In this document: one piece after another, positions 53,350 to 61,472 of the stretch
Position numbering within the stretch: the first letter of the stretch is position 1
Layout: each line of letters starts with the position of its first letter
NCBI RefSeq assembly: GCF_002163625.1
Contig: NZ_CP020892.1
Coordinates: forward strand, 4,774,001-4,838,000
From: Pseudomonas sp. M30-35
GTDB taxonomy: Bacteria > Pseudomonadota > Gammaproteobacteria > Pseudomonadales > Pseudomonadaceae
Direction of reading: 5' to 3'
Length of the DNA stretch: 64,000 nucleotides
The notes under the pieces: model-generated
What the model was told of the DNA's origin: nothing
What the model saw: only the letters and a program-made list of their open reading frames with translations
Database searches by the model: none
Made by a program: the position numbers and the translations under genes

Positions 53350-53886
53350 TTACAGGTCTTCTTCCTCGACGAGCCTCACCTCACTGGCATCCAGCGCATA
53401 GGCGGCATCTGCGAGATCGTTGCTGACGCTCTCAACCTTGATCTCACCGCTAACCCACAACGGCGCGTAGATATCTTCCAGTGCAATACCTTTTGGGTAG
53501 CGCACCAGCACCAGTTGGTTCGGAGGCGGAGGCGGTACGTGTATGCAGGCGCCGGGGTATGGCACGAGGAAAAACAGCGTGCTGCGCCCTTTGGCGTCAG
53601 TTTCGAGTGGCACCGGATAACCGCCAAGACGAATCTGCTTGCCGTTAAACGCCGCTACGGTTTTAGCCGAGTACATGACTGCGGGAAGCTTTGCATCGCG
53701 CTGTTTAAGGCCACCGGATTGGTAGAACGTGCTGTCTTCTTCGGGGCTGTCATGGCTGATGTCCGGCATGTTTTCCAGGGCTTGCTGGTCCTCGGCAGGC
53801 ATTAGCGCCAGCCAGTCGGTTTCGGGCAACTCAGCAAAGGCCAGGCTGCTGATCAGCAACAGAGGCAGTATTAACAAACGCAACAT
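53350..53886 (-). CDS. Exported DUF3299-family protein
   Basis: A 178-residue protein with a signal peptide (LILPLLLISSLAFAE) and the DUF3299 core: VRLGGYPVPLE-like IRLGGYPVPLE, then STLFFLVPYPGACIHVPPPPPNQLVLV and the end region IYAPLWVSGEI. Function of the family is not established; members are exported proteins often found near ABC-type export genes. The ATG at 53886 is preferred over a TTG two codons earlier. It is convergent with the glycosyltransferase gene. Confidence 0.85.
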   Translation of the reverse strand: MLRLLILPLLLISSLAFAELPETDWLALMPAEDQQALENMPDISHDSPEEDSTFYQSGGLKQRDAKLPAVMYSAKTVAAFNGKQIRLGGYPVPLETDAKGRSTLFFLVPYPGACIHVPPPPPNQLVLVRYPKGIALEDIYAPLWVSGEIKVESVSNDLADAAYALDASEVRLVEEEDL

Positions 53887-54008
53887 CAACAATCATCCCG
53901 GCGAAAAGCAGGCCTGCAGTTTTATCCAGCCCGCAGGCACATGCAAGCTTGAACCCTTAAGGGCCCTCTCAAAACTGCTGCGGCAGCCTGTGCTGCGCTA
54001 CAAATAGA

Positions 54009-54042
54009 AAAGCCGCCGTGTGTCACCACACGGCGGCTTTTT
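54009..54042 (-). terminator. Bidirectional intrinsic terminator after the GlsB-type gene
   Basis: AAAGCCGCCGTGTG pairs perfectly with CACACGGCGGCTTT around TCAC, with A- and T-tracts on the two sides; 24 bp after the stop of the minus-strand gene. Confidence 0.9.
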
Positions 54043-54065
54043 GCAGAACAACAACGGAACCTGTA

Positions 54066-54311
54066 TCAGTTCTTTTTAACCATGGCGTAGATAAACAGTA
54101 GAACCACCGCACCCACGACTGCACCGATAAACCCGGCGCCTTGACCTGCTTGGTAAATGCCCAACGCTTGACCGCCATAAGTCGCTGCCAGCGACCCACC
54201 GATACCCAGCAGGATGGTCATGATCCAGCCCATGCTGTCATCGCCAGGCTTAAGGAAGCGTGCGATTAGACCCACAATCAGACCGATAAAAATTGTGCCG
54301 ATAATTCCCAT
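54066..54311 (-). CDS. GlsB/YeaQ/YmgE-type small membrane protein
   Basis: An 81-residue inner-membrane protein with three hydrophobic helices and glycine-rich turns. The signature GLIARFLKPGDDSMGWIMTILLGIGGS identifies the family, named transglycosylase-associated but without proven enzyme activity and often stress-induced. Preceded by GGAG (in the reverse complement of TTCTCCATT) and followed by a strong terminator, so it is monocistronic. Confidence 0.92.
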   Translation of the reverse strand: MGIIGTIFIGLIVGLIARFLKPGDDSMGWIMTILLGIGGSLAATYGGQALGIYQAGQGAGFIGAVVGAVVLLFIYAMVKKN

Positions 54312-54450
54312 GGCTTGTTCTCCATTTCAAGTTATTGCGCCTTGAGTTCAAGCAGTAGGCATCATCACAGGACGATACTGGCGCTCAAACCACAGTCTAG
54401 AACAACTATGGCGCTCAGCAATCTGACGGCCAATCTGAATGGAGGTTCCC

Positions 54451-54475
54451 CTGACGCTGCTTTGCGCAGCGCCAG
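54451..54475 (-). terminator. Hairpin after purK
   Basis: CTGACGCTGC and GCAGCGCCAG pair with one mismatch around TTTGC, 10 bp after the purK stop. There is no T-run, so termination efficiency is doubtful. Most of 54312-54484 shows nothing else. Confidence 0.45.
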
Positions 54476-54484
54476 GTCAGCTCA

Positions 54485-55567
54485 TCAAGCGTCGATAAGG
54501 GCCTGTACGGCGGCAACTTGTTGGTCCAGCGTAGCGCGGTCTTTACTGCGCACAGTAGCGTGGCCAACCTTGCGCCCAACCTTGAATGCCTTGCCGTAAT
54601 GGTGCAGGTGGCAGTCGGCAATGGCGCTAACTTTATCCACAGGCGGAATTTCACCAATAAAGTTGAGCATGGCGCTCTCGCCCACTTTCGCGGTGGAACC
54701 CAGAGGCAAACCAGCAATGGCGCGCAGGTGGTTTTCAAACTGGCTGCATTCAGCGCCTTCAATCGTCCAGTGCCCGGAGTTGTGCACACGCGGGGCGATT
54801 TCGTTAGCTTTCAAGCCACCGTCGACCTCAAAGAACTCAAATGCCAACACACCAACGTAGTTGAGTTCATCCAGCACGCGGCTGGCGTAATCTTCCGCCA
54901 ACGCCTGCAGTGGGTGATTGCTGCTGGCGATCGACAAGCTGAGAATGCCGCTGTTATGGGTGTTGTGCACCAGCGGATAAAACTGCGTTTCGCCGTCGCG
55001 GCCACGCACAGCTACCAGCGAGACTTCGCCAGTGAACGGTACGAAACCTTCGAGCAAGCAAGGCACGCTGCCCAGCTCAGCAAAGGCATCGACAACATCT
55101 GCGGCGCTGCGCAGAACCTTTTGTCCCTTGCCGTCGTAGCCCAAGGTGCGGGTCTTCATTACGGCTGGCAGGCCAATGCTGGCGACGGCAGCATCAAGAT
55201 CCGCTTGCGATTGAATATCAGCGAACTCCGGCGTCGGGATGCCAAGGTCCTTGAACATCGACTTCTCGAACCAACGATCGCGGGCAATACGCAGTGCTTG
55301 TGCGCCTGGATAAACCGGTACGAACTGCGACAGAAAGGCAACGGTTTCAGCCGGTACGCTTTCAAACTCGAAAGTCACCAGATCGACTTCATCAGCCAAC
55401 TGGCGTAAATGGTCCTGATCACCGTAATCGGCACGAATATGCTCACCCAGCGCTTGTGCACAGGCATCTGGCGCCGGGTCGAGAAAAGCGAAGTTCATGC
55501 CCAGCGGAGTCCCCGCCAGTGCCAACATGCGGCCCAACTGGCCGCCACCGATTACACCGATTTTCAT
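54485..55567 (-). CDS. purK: N5-carboxyaminoimidazole ribonucleotide synthase PurK
   Basis: ATP-grasp enzyme of purine synthesis that converts AIR, bicarbonate and ATP to N5-CAIR. The N-terminal MKIGVIGGGQLGRMLALAG is diagnostic. The ATP-grasp core contains VMKTRTLGYDGKGQKVL, CLLEGFVPFTGEVSLVAVRG and the metal-binding EIAPRVHNSGHWTIEGAECSQFENHLRA part. Length 360. The ATG at 55567 lies 22 bp after purE in the same operon, the usual purE-purK order. Confidence 0.97.
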   Translation of the reverse strand: MKIGVIGGGQLGRMLALAGTPLGMNFAFLDPAPDACAQALGEHIRADYGDQDHLRQLADEVDLVTFEFESVPAETVAFLSQFVPVYPGAQALRIARDRWFEKSMFKDLGIPTPEFADIQSQADLDAAVASIGLPAVMKTRTLGYDGKGQKVLRSAADVVDAFAELGSVPCLLEGFVPFTGEVSLVAVRGRDGETQFYPLVHNTHNSGILSLSIASSNHPLQALAEDYASRVLDELNYVGVLAFEFFEVDGGLKANEIAPRVHNSGHWTIEGAECSQFENHLRAIAGLPLGSTAKVGESAMLNFIGEIPPVDKVSAIADCHLHHYGKAFKVGRKVGHATVRSKDRATLDQQVAAVQALIDA

Positions 55568-55589
55568 AACACAGCCCTTTTAGATCGAC

Positions 55590-56081
55590 TCAAGCTTGGC
55601 GCGGGTCTGGATTGTCCAAAACAGTTTCAGTTTGCTCGGCACGGAATTTTTTCAGCGCCTCATGAAACTGCGGGTGTTGATGGCCAAGGATACTCGCCGC
55701 CAGCAATGCCGCGTTAATTGCGCCAGCTTTTCCGATCGCCAAGGTTGCAACCGGAACACCGGCGGGCATCTGGACGATAGAGAGTAACGAATCAACACCT
55801 GAAAGCATTGACGATTGCACCGGCACGCCGAGGACAGGAAGGTGCGTTTTAGCCGCGCACATGCCCGGTAAGTGTGCAGCGCCACCGGCGCCAGCAATAA
55901 TCACCTGGATACCGCGAGACTCAGCCTGCTCGGCGTACTGGAAGAGCAAGTCTGGGGTGCGGTGAGCTGAAACAACTTTCACCTCATAACCGATACCCAG
56001 CTTATCCAGCATCTCGGTGGTGTGGCTAAGGGTGCTCCAGTCGGACTTGGAGCCCATGATCACGCCTACCAGTGTGCTCAT
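55590..56081 (-). CDS. purE: N5-CAIR mutase PurE
   Basis: Octameric mutase that moves the carboxylate of N5-CAIR to C4, giving CAIR. Signatures are [45 protein letters not shown] and [25 protein letters not shown]. The ATG at 56081 has AAGAGG 8 bases upstream and gives 163 residues, the normal class I length; a longer in-frame reading to 56129 is not supported. First gene of purEK; divergent from the AraC-type gene. Confidence 0.97.
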   Translation of the reverse strand: MSTLVGVIMGSKSDWSTLSHTTEMLDKLGIGYEVKVVSAHRTPDLLFQYAEQAESRGIQVIIAGAGGAAHLPGMCAAKTHLPVLGVPVQSSMLSGVDSLLSIVQMPAGVPVATLAIGKAGAINAALLAASILGHQHPQFHEALKKFRAEQTETVLDNPDPRQA

Positions 56082-56311
56082 CGTTGTGCCTCTTGCTTTG
56101 GCGCCAGCTGGCGCGTCAAAAACTAACAAGCCACGCGGTTTAACCAGCGTGGCTTGTATGCGATATATAGCCGGGTGCCGCCGGCCGAAGGCCGCGCAGT
56201 GTACCGCAAAAAAACGCGTGTAAACACCGGAGAATGGGGCTTTAACCCTGACCGTTGGTCATGCTTTGGTAACAACAAATATACGTCAAAGCTGCAATTA
56301 CCAACGAGAAC

Positions 56312-56337
56312 GCCGATATTCGGCAAATTGTCGACAA
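56312..56337. promoter_or_regulatory. Two adjacent palindromes upstream of the AraC-type gene
   Basis: GCCGATATTCGGC (56312-56324) and TTGTCGACAA (56328-56337) are separate dyads three bases apart, 54 bp before the regulator start and 230 bp from purE. The second looks like operators of FadR-type GntR regulators. Which protein binds here cannot be told from sequence. Confidence 0.4.
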
Positions 56338-56391
56338 ACTCGGCGTGTATTTTGCTTAAAGTGTATTCAAACAATAAGTACGGACACCGCA

Positions 56392-57384
56392 ATGTTGCAG
56401 GCTCACTTAACCACACTGCACGTGGTCTCATTGACCCTCAAGTATTTTGCCAACCAGCCCGAGCTCATCGACGCGTTGCTGGCGGACAGCGGTATCGACC
56501 CCAAGGCACTGGACAGTACCGATACGCGCATTACCCGACACCAGGAATTGCAAGTCTGCGCCAATGGTTTAGCCCTGCGCAGCGACCTTGGCCTTGAACT
56601 GGGCCGGCGCATGCATGTTTCAGCTTATGGCTTGCTTGGTTACGCCGCGCTATCAAGTGCAACCTTAGGTGACGCCCTGCACTTTATGTTCGGTTATCCA
56701 GCGTTACTCGGCACCTATTTCGAACTCAATTTGCACGTCGACAACGATCTTGCCTGGATCAGCGCCAGCGACTACAAACAGCTGGAACAGCTTGAGGTAT
56801 TTAGCGTCGAGATGTGCATGGCCTCACTGAAGTTGATGTGCGATGACCTTCTGGGTGAACCCATTAGCGTGACCCGCGCGACGTTCACTCATCAACAGCC
56901 CGAGTATGTCGCGTTTTACTCATCCAGTTTTGGCCAGGACATTGCGTTTAATGCCAGCCAGAATGCCTTCGCATTTCCCGCAAGCCTGCTGCAAAAACGC
57001 CTGCCGCTGGCCGACCCCGTCACCCACCAAGAAATGCTGGTGCGCTGCCGCCAGCAAAATACCGAGTTCACAACCCGGCAAACGTGGCTCGCACGCGTAC
57101 GTCAGCACATCGAAGCGCAGCTTCCTAATCCGCCAGGCCTGGAGCAACTGGCTCAACAGATGCACTGCTCGCCGCGCACCCTGCGTCGTCACCTGCACGC
57201 CTTGGGCACGCACTATCAACAACTGCTTGATGAGTTGCGCTTCGCCCGTGCCAAAGAGTTACTCGGTAAAGAGCACTGGCCCATCTACCGGATTGCCGAA
57301 GAACTCGGCTTTAGTGAAACGGCCAGTTTCCGTCACGCCTTTCAACGCTGGAGCGGCGTAGCACCCAGCCATTTCAGAGTTTGA
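56392..57384 (+). CDS. AraC-family transcriptional regulator
   Basis: A 330-residue regulator. The N-terminal ligand-sensing region (about 1-200, Arabinose_bd-like: AYGLLGYAALSSATLGDALHFMF) is followed by two HTH motifs at the C-terminus, PPGLEQLAQQMHCSPRTLRRHL and IYRIAEELGFSETASFRHAF, with the AraC signature ending RWSGVAPSHFRV. ATG 56392 gives the conserved LQAHLTTLHVVSL; an in-frame extension back to 56266 runs through the palindromes and is unlikely. It may control the polyamine genes 155 bp downstream in the same direction; that link is inferred from adjacency only. Confidence 0.9.
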   Translation: MLQAHLTTLHVVSLTLKYFANQPELIDALLADSGIDPKALDSTDTRITRHQELQVCANGLALRSDLGLELGRRMHVSAYGLLGYAALSSATLGDALHFMFGYPALLGTYFELNLHVDNDLAWISASDYKQLEQLEVFSVEMCMASLKLMCDDLLGEPISVTRATFTHQQPEYVAFYSSSFGQDIAFNASQNAFAFPASLLQKRLPLADPVTHQEMLVRCRQQNTEFTTRQTWLARVRQHIEAQLPNPPGLEQLAQQMHCSPRTLRRHLHALGTHYQQLLDELRFARAKELLGKEHWPIYRIAEELGFSETASFRHAFQRWSGVAPSHFRV

Positions 57385-57539
57385 GTACACAACCCGCAAG
57401 AGGCCATTGCGATGAGAAAGGCTCGCAGCGGTCGTAAAATTTGGCCATATCGATCCCCTTTTGGCCGTTGTCAGCGTTCACCCAAGCGCCCTGCAAGCAA
57501 ACAATGGAGCCATAACAAATAACCGCGGGGCTCCATATC

Positions 57540-58598
57540 ATGCTCACCATTTACAGCGACGACCATCATCTTCATCACGGCAGTTGCGAGTTGATCGACG
57601 GCAAATTGATGCCCTGCTTTGAGATGCCTAAACGTGCAGATCATATTCTTCAGCGGGTGAAGGATCGCAATATTGGTGAGATTCGCGAGCCGCAGGACTT
57701 TGGCCGCGACCCCATACAACGCATTCACACTGCCGAATACCTGAACTTCTTCGAGGGCGCCTGGGCGCGCTGGCAAGAACAAGATGGGACCGGGGATTTG
57801 CTGCCTTACACCTGGCCAGCCCGTACCTTGAGCCAGCGCTTGCCAACCAGCCTGCACGGGCAACTCGGTTACTACAGCTTTGATGCCGGCGCCCCGATCA
57901 CCGCAGGCACTTGGCAAGCGGCTTATAGCGCAGCGCAAGTTGCGCTCACCGCGCAACACGAAATTACCAACGGCGCACACAGCGCATTTGCGTTGTGCCG
58001 CCCACCGGGGCATCACGCTGCCAGCGATGTAATGGGCGGTTATTGCTACCTCAACAACGCCGCAATCGCTGCCCAGGCCTTTATCGATCAAGGCCACAAG
58101 CGCGTGGCAATTCTCGATGTCGATTACCACCACGGCAACGGCACTCAATCTATTTTCTACTCACGCAGCGATGTGCTGTTCACCTCGATTCATGGTGACC
58201 CGAAGTTTGAATTCCCCTTCTTCCTCGGCCATGCCGATGAACACGGCGAAGGCACTGGTGAAGGGTTCAATATCAATTATCCATTGCCTGCTGGCAGTGC
58301 CTGGGACAGTTGGGGCGCTGCGCTGGATGACGCCTGTAAACGAATAAACGCATTCGACGCCGAGGTAGTTATCGTCTCGCTAGGCGTCGATACCTATAAA
58401 GAAGACCCAATCTCGCAATTCAAGCTCGACAGCCCGGATTACCTGAGCATGGGCGAGCGCATTGCCGCAATGGGCTTACCAACGCTGTTCGTCATGGAAG
58501 GCGGCTATGCCGTCGAGGCCATTGGCGTTAACGCAGTCAATGTGTTGGAAGGTTTTGAAAATGTCTGCCGACCTAATAATTCGAAGAAGGACGCATAA
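57540..58598 (+). CDS. aphA: Acetylpolyamine amidohydrolase / histone deacetylase family
   Basis: Zinc-dependent arginase/deacetylase-fold enzyme that removes acetyl groups from acetylated polyamines (putrescine, cadaverine, spermidine). RPPGHHA gives the catalytic pair H158-H159 and LDVDYHHGNG supplies zinc ligands D195 and H197; a third acidic ligand lies in LGVDTYKEDP. Length 352 and the N-terminus LTIYSDDHHLHHGSCELIDG are those of the pseudomonad enzymes. It is followed after 2 bp by a polyamine-binding protein gene, the same pair seen in P. aeruginosa (aphA and its neighbour). Confidence 0.9.
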   Translation: MLTIYSDDHHLHHGSCELIDGKLMPCFEMPKRADHILQRVKDRNIGEIREPQDFGRDPIQRIHTAEYLNFFEGAWARWQEQDGTGDLLPYTWPARTLSQRLPTSLHGQLGYYSFDAGAPITAGTWQAAYSAAQVALTAQHEITNGAHSAFALCRPPGHHAASDVMGGYCYLNNAAIAAQAFIDQGHKRVAILDVDYHHGNGTQSIFYSRSDVLFTSIHGDPKFEFPFFLGHADEHGEGTGEGFNINYPLPAGSAWDSWGAALDDACKRINAFDAEVVIVSLGVDTYKEDPISQFKLDSPDYLSMGERIAAMGLPTLFVMEGGYAVEAIGVNAVNVLEGFENVCRPNNSKKDA

Positions 58599-58600
58599 AC

Positions 58601-59701
58601 ATGAAAAAACTCCGCACCTTGATTGGCGCCGCACTCTGCGGCACAGCCATGCTGGCCAGCGCAGCACATGCAGCTGAGCGTGAACTACGGGTTTATAACT
58701 GGGCCGACTATATTTTGCCGTCGGTGCCGAAAGACTTCGCCAAAAGCACCGGAATCAAGCTGACTTGGGACGTGTTCGACACCAATGAATCGCTGGAAGC
58801 CAAGCTGCTAACCGGCAATTCCGGCTACGATTTGGTGGTGCCGTCCAACACCTTTCTCGACACTCAAATCAAAGCTGGCGTGTTCCAAAAGCTCGACAAG
58901 AGCCAATTACCCAACTGGAAAAATCTCGACCCAGAGCTGTTGAAGCTGATGGCGACGAACGATCCGGGCAACGAACACGCTGTACCTTACATGTACGGCA
59001 CAGTAATTATTGGCTTCAACCCAGCCAAGGTTAAAGAGGTGCTCGGCGCCGATGCGCCCGTCGATAGCTGGGACCTGATATTCAAAGAAGAAAACATTTC
59101 CAAGCTCAAGCAGTGTGGCGTGGCGATGCTCGACTCTCCCGGCGATATCATGCCAATCGCCCTTCACTACCTCGGCCTGAACCCCAACAGCACCAAGTCG
59201 GCTGACTACGACAAAGCCACCGAGCTGATGCTGAAGATTCGCCCGAATATCGCCTATTTCCACTCAGCCAAATACATGACCGACATTGCCAATGGTGATA
59301 TTTGCGTAGCAATCGGTTATTCGGGCAGCTTCTACCAGTTCGCTAACCGCGCCAAAGAGGCTGGCAACGGTGTGGTGGTTGATTGGCGCTTGCCGAAAGA
59401 AGGCGCGCCACTGTGGTTTGACTCATTTGCCATTCCAACCAGCGCGCAAAACGTTGAAGAAGCACATGAGTTCCTCAACAACTTGCTCGAGCCAAAAGTG
59501 ATTGCATCGACCAGTAACTTCCTCGGCTACCCAAACCCGAACAAGGCCGCGCTGCCGCTGATGAAAGCTGAAATCCGCGATAATGCGGGGCTGACACCTA
59601 CCGCTGAGGCACAGAAAACCCTGTATGTGTTGCAACCGCTACCGCAGAAAGCCGAGCGGATGCGCACCCGGGCCTGGACAAAGATCAAGTCAGGAACCTA
59701 A
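58601..59701 (+). CDS. Periplasmic polyamine-binding protein (PotD/PotF/SpuD type)
   Basis: Receptor of a spermidine/putrescine-type ABC importer. A Sec signal ends near residue 25 (AAHAAE). The mature part starts RELRVYNWADYILPSVPKDF, the family hallmark, with SGYDLVVPSNTFLD and CVAIGYSGSFYQFANRA forming the diamine site region. Length 366. No permease or ATPase gene is near, so it must use components encoded elsewhere. Operon with the deacetylase suggests import of (acetyl)polyamines for deacetylation. Confidence 0.92.
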   Translation: MKKLRTLIGAALCGTAMLASAAHAAERELRVYNWADYILPSVPKDFAKSTGIKLTWDVFDTNESLEAKLLTGNSGYDLVVPSNTFLDTQIKAGVFQKLDKSQLPNWKNLDPELLKLMATNDPGNEHAVPYMYGTVIIGFNPAKVKEVLGADAPVDSWDLIFKEENISKLKQCGVAMLDSPGDIMPIALHYLGLNPNSTKSADYDKATELMLKIRPNIAYFHSAKYMTDIANGDICVAIGYSGSFYQFANRAKEAGNGVVVDWRLPKEGAPLWFDSFAIPTSAQNVEEAHEFLNNLLEPKVIASTSNFLGYPNPNKAALPLMKAEIRDNAGLTPTAEAQKTLYVLQPLPQKAERMRTRAWTKIKSGT

Positions 59702-59716
59702 CGCTCAAACAAGGCC

Positions 59717-59743
59717 GTCGCACCCTGCTCCGTAGGGTGCGAC
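59717..59743 (+). terminator. Hairpin after the polyamine-binding protein gene
   Basis: GTCGCACCCT and AGGGTGCGAC form a perfect 10-bp stem around GCTCCGT, 16 bp after the stop. The right arm is also the start of the first tandem unit. No T-run follows. Confidence 0.6.
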
Positions 59744-60315
59744 AACCCGAAGCTTGTCCACCAGAAATCAGCAAGCAGCCAATATCTGCGCCTCATATGG
59801 CGGACAGAAAAGCGTTGTCCTCCCTACATAACGACAGGTAAAACATCTGCCCCGTAGGGTGTGACAACGCGAAGCTTGTCCACCAGAAATCAGCAAGCAG
59901 CCAATATCTGCGCCTCATATGGCGGACAGAAAAGCGTTGTCCTCCCTACATCATCGACAGGTAAAACATCTGCCCCGTAGGGTGTGACAACGCGAAGCTT
60001 GTCCACCAGAAATCAGCAAGCAGCCAATATCTACGCCACATATGGCGGACAGAAAAGCGTTGTCCTCCCTACATAACGACAGGTAAAACATCTGCTCCGT
60101 AGGGTGCGACAACGCGAAGCTTGTCCACCAGAAATCAACAAGCAGCCAATATCCGCGCCACATATGGCGGACAGAAAAGCGTTGTCCTCCCTACATCATC
60201 GACAGGTAAAACATCTGCCCCGTAGGGTGTGACAACGCGAAGGTTTCCACCAACACCACACCAATCGCATAGTTATCCACAGCCGCAATGGTGGACGGAA
60301 AAAGCCTCGTCCAGC
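59730..60315. repeat. Tandem array of 122/123-bp units
   Basis: Units start (CCGTAGGG) at 59730, 59852, 59975, 60097 and 60220, giving spacings of 122, 123, 122 and 123 bp; the last unit diverges after about 30 bp. Units differ by a few bases only, and units 1 and 3 read ACATAACGAC where 2 and 4 read ACATCATCGAC. Across each join GCGTTGTC..CCCTAC pairs with GTAGGG..GACAACGC, a potential hairpin. No gene is visible. Confidence 0.9.
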
Positions 60316-61227
60316 CTACTTTGTCTGTCCTACTTCTCCGCTCTCTAACTTGCGCCAGAGCAGGCGCACGGCGGCTTTGCGCACCAGGGCGCAGCGGTAT
60401 AAACGAATCTCCAGTGGTGATTGCCACGCGTCTCCACCGCACACCGCCAACTCGCCCCGCGCCAGTTCGGCGGTCACGCTTAAACGTGGTACCCACGCCA
60501 CGCCCATGCCTTGCAGCGCCATGCTTTTGAGGCTGTCTGCCATTGCGGTTTCATACACCGTGGTCGAGCGCAACGCACGTTGGCGCAGCAACAGGTTGAC
60601 CGAGCGCCCGAGAAACGCACCAGCGCTATACGCCAGCAACGGCACCGATTGACCACTGTCGAGATCAAACAAAGGTTGCCCGTACTCATCCACTGCGCAG
60701 ACCGGCAACATCTCTGTGCTGCCCATGTACAGCGATGGGAATATCTCCGGGTCCATCTGCAAAGCAGCGTCAGGATCGTAGTAAGCGAGAATCAAATCGC
60801 AACTGCCTTCACGCAACGAATGCACCGCTTCACCCACGTTGGTCGCCACCAAACGGGTGTTGAGCGGCAAGCCTTCACGGCGCAGCCGGGCAATCCATTC
60901 GGGAAAAAAGCCCAAGGTTAACGAATGCGCCGCCGCAATTTGCAGCACTTCACCCTGCTTACCTTCAAGGTTGTGCAAATGCCGTACGACCTCGCCCAAT
61001 TGTTCAACCATGCTCCGCGCTGTCACCAGAAACAGCTGCCCCGCCTCGGTCAACTCGATAGGGGTGCAAGAGCGGTTTATCAACGTCAACCCGAGCACCG
61101 ATTCAAGGCTGCGAATCCGCCGACTGAACGCTGGCTGGGTGACAAAGCGTTTCTCCGCCGCGCGCGAAAAACTACGCGTGCCGGCTAAGGCGACAAAGTC
61201 TTCCAGCCATTTGGTTTCCAGATTCAT
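60316..61227 (-). CDS. LysR-family transcriptional regulator divergent from aspA
   Basis: A 303-residue regulator: winged HTH at about 5-65 (WLEDFVALAGTRSFSRAAEKRFVTQPAFSRRIRSLE) and the LysR effector domain from about 90, with GFFPEWIARLRREGLPLNTRLV and AGAFLGRSVNLL. ATG 61227 has a GGGGGGAGAG site just upstream. A longer in-frame reading back to 61323 passes through the palindromic control region and is not used. Divergence from aspA suggests it controls aspartase, as LysR genes often regulate the divergent neighbour. Its 3' end meets the tandem array. Confidence 0.92.
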   Translation of the reverse strand: MNLETKWLEDFVALAGTRSFSRAAEKRFVTQPAFSRRIRSLESVLGLTLINRSCTPIELTEAGQLFLVTARSMVEQLGEVVRHLHNLEGKQGEVLQIAAAHSLTLGFFPEWIARLRREGLPLNTRLVATNVGEAVHSLREGSCDLILAYYDPDAALQMDPEIFPSLYMGSTEMLPVCAVDEYGQPLFDLDSGQSVPLLAYSAGAFLGRSVNLLLRQRALRSTTVYETAMADSLKSMALQGMGVAWVPRLSVTAELARGELAVCGGDAWQSPLEIRLYRCALVRKAAVRLLWRKLESGEVGQTK

Positions 61228-61322
61228 CTCTCCCCCCAACGCCTTATTCACACCCTGAAAGTTATCCACAGGCCAGCTTCGCGTGCCTGCACAGGTGTGG
61301 CCATTGCTCAAGCCAGCATCCA

Positions 61323-61376
61323 CACAACGCTGATCAGCGTTGTGGAGTCACACTAACATTATGCCGATTGTGCATA
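61323..61376. promoter_or_regulatory. Operator-like dyads in the LysR-aspA divergent region
   Basis: CACAACGCTGATCAGCGTTGTG (61323-61344) is a perfect palindrome of two abutting 11-bp arms. TATGC, seven bases, GCATA (61360-61376) holds the T-N11-A core of LysR sites. Both lie between the divergent start codons, 97-153 bp from aspA. Confidence 0.55.
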
Positions 61377-61472
61377 GCATAGCGTTTAACAGCATTGGCT
61401 TGAATATCCATGAAGTCCTTACCCTAGAAGGCATGGCGATACCTCTCGCCGAATCCAGAGATCACCTCAATC

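Noticed and set aside
54518-55408. 296-codon open frame opposite purK
   Set aside because: Antisense shadow of purK, with no recognisable domain.
59730-60315. Tandem repeats as a CRISPR array
   Set aside because: Units are 122-123 bp, nearly identical throughout with no unique spacers, and no cas genes are near.
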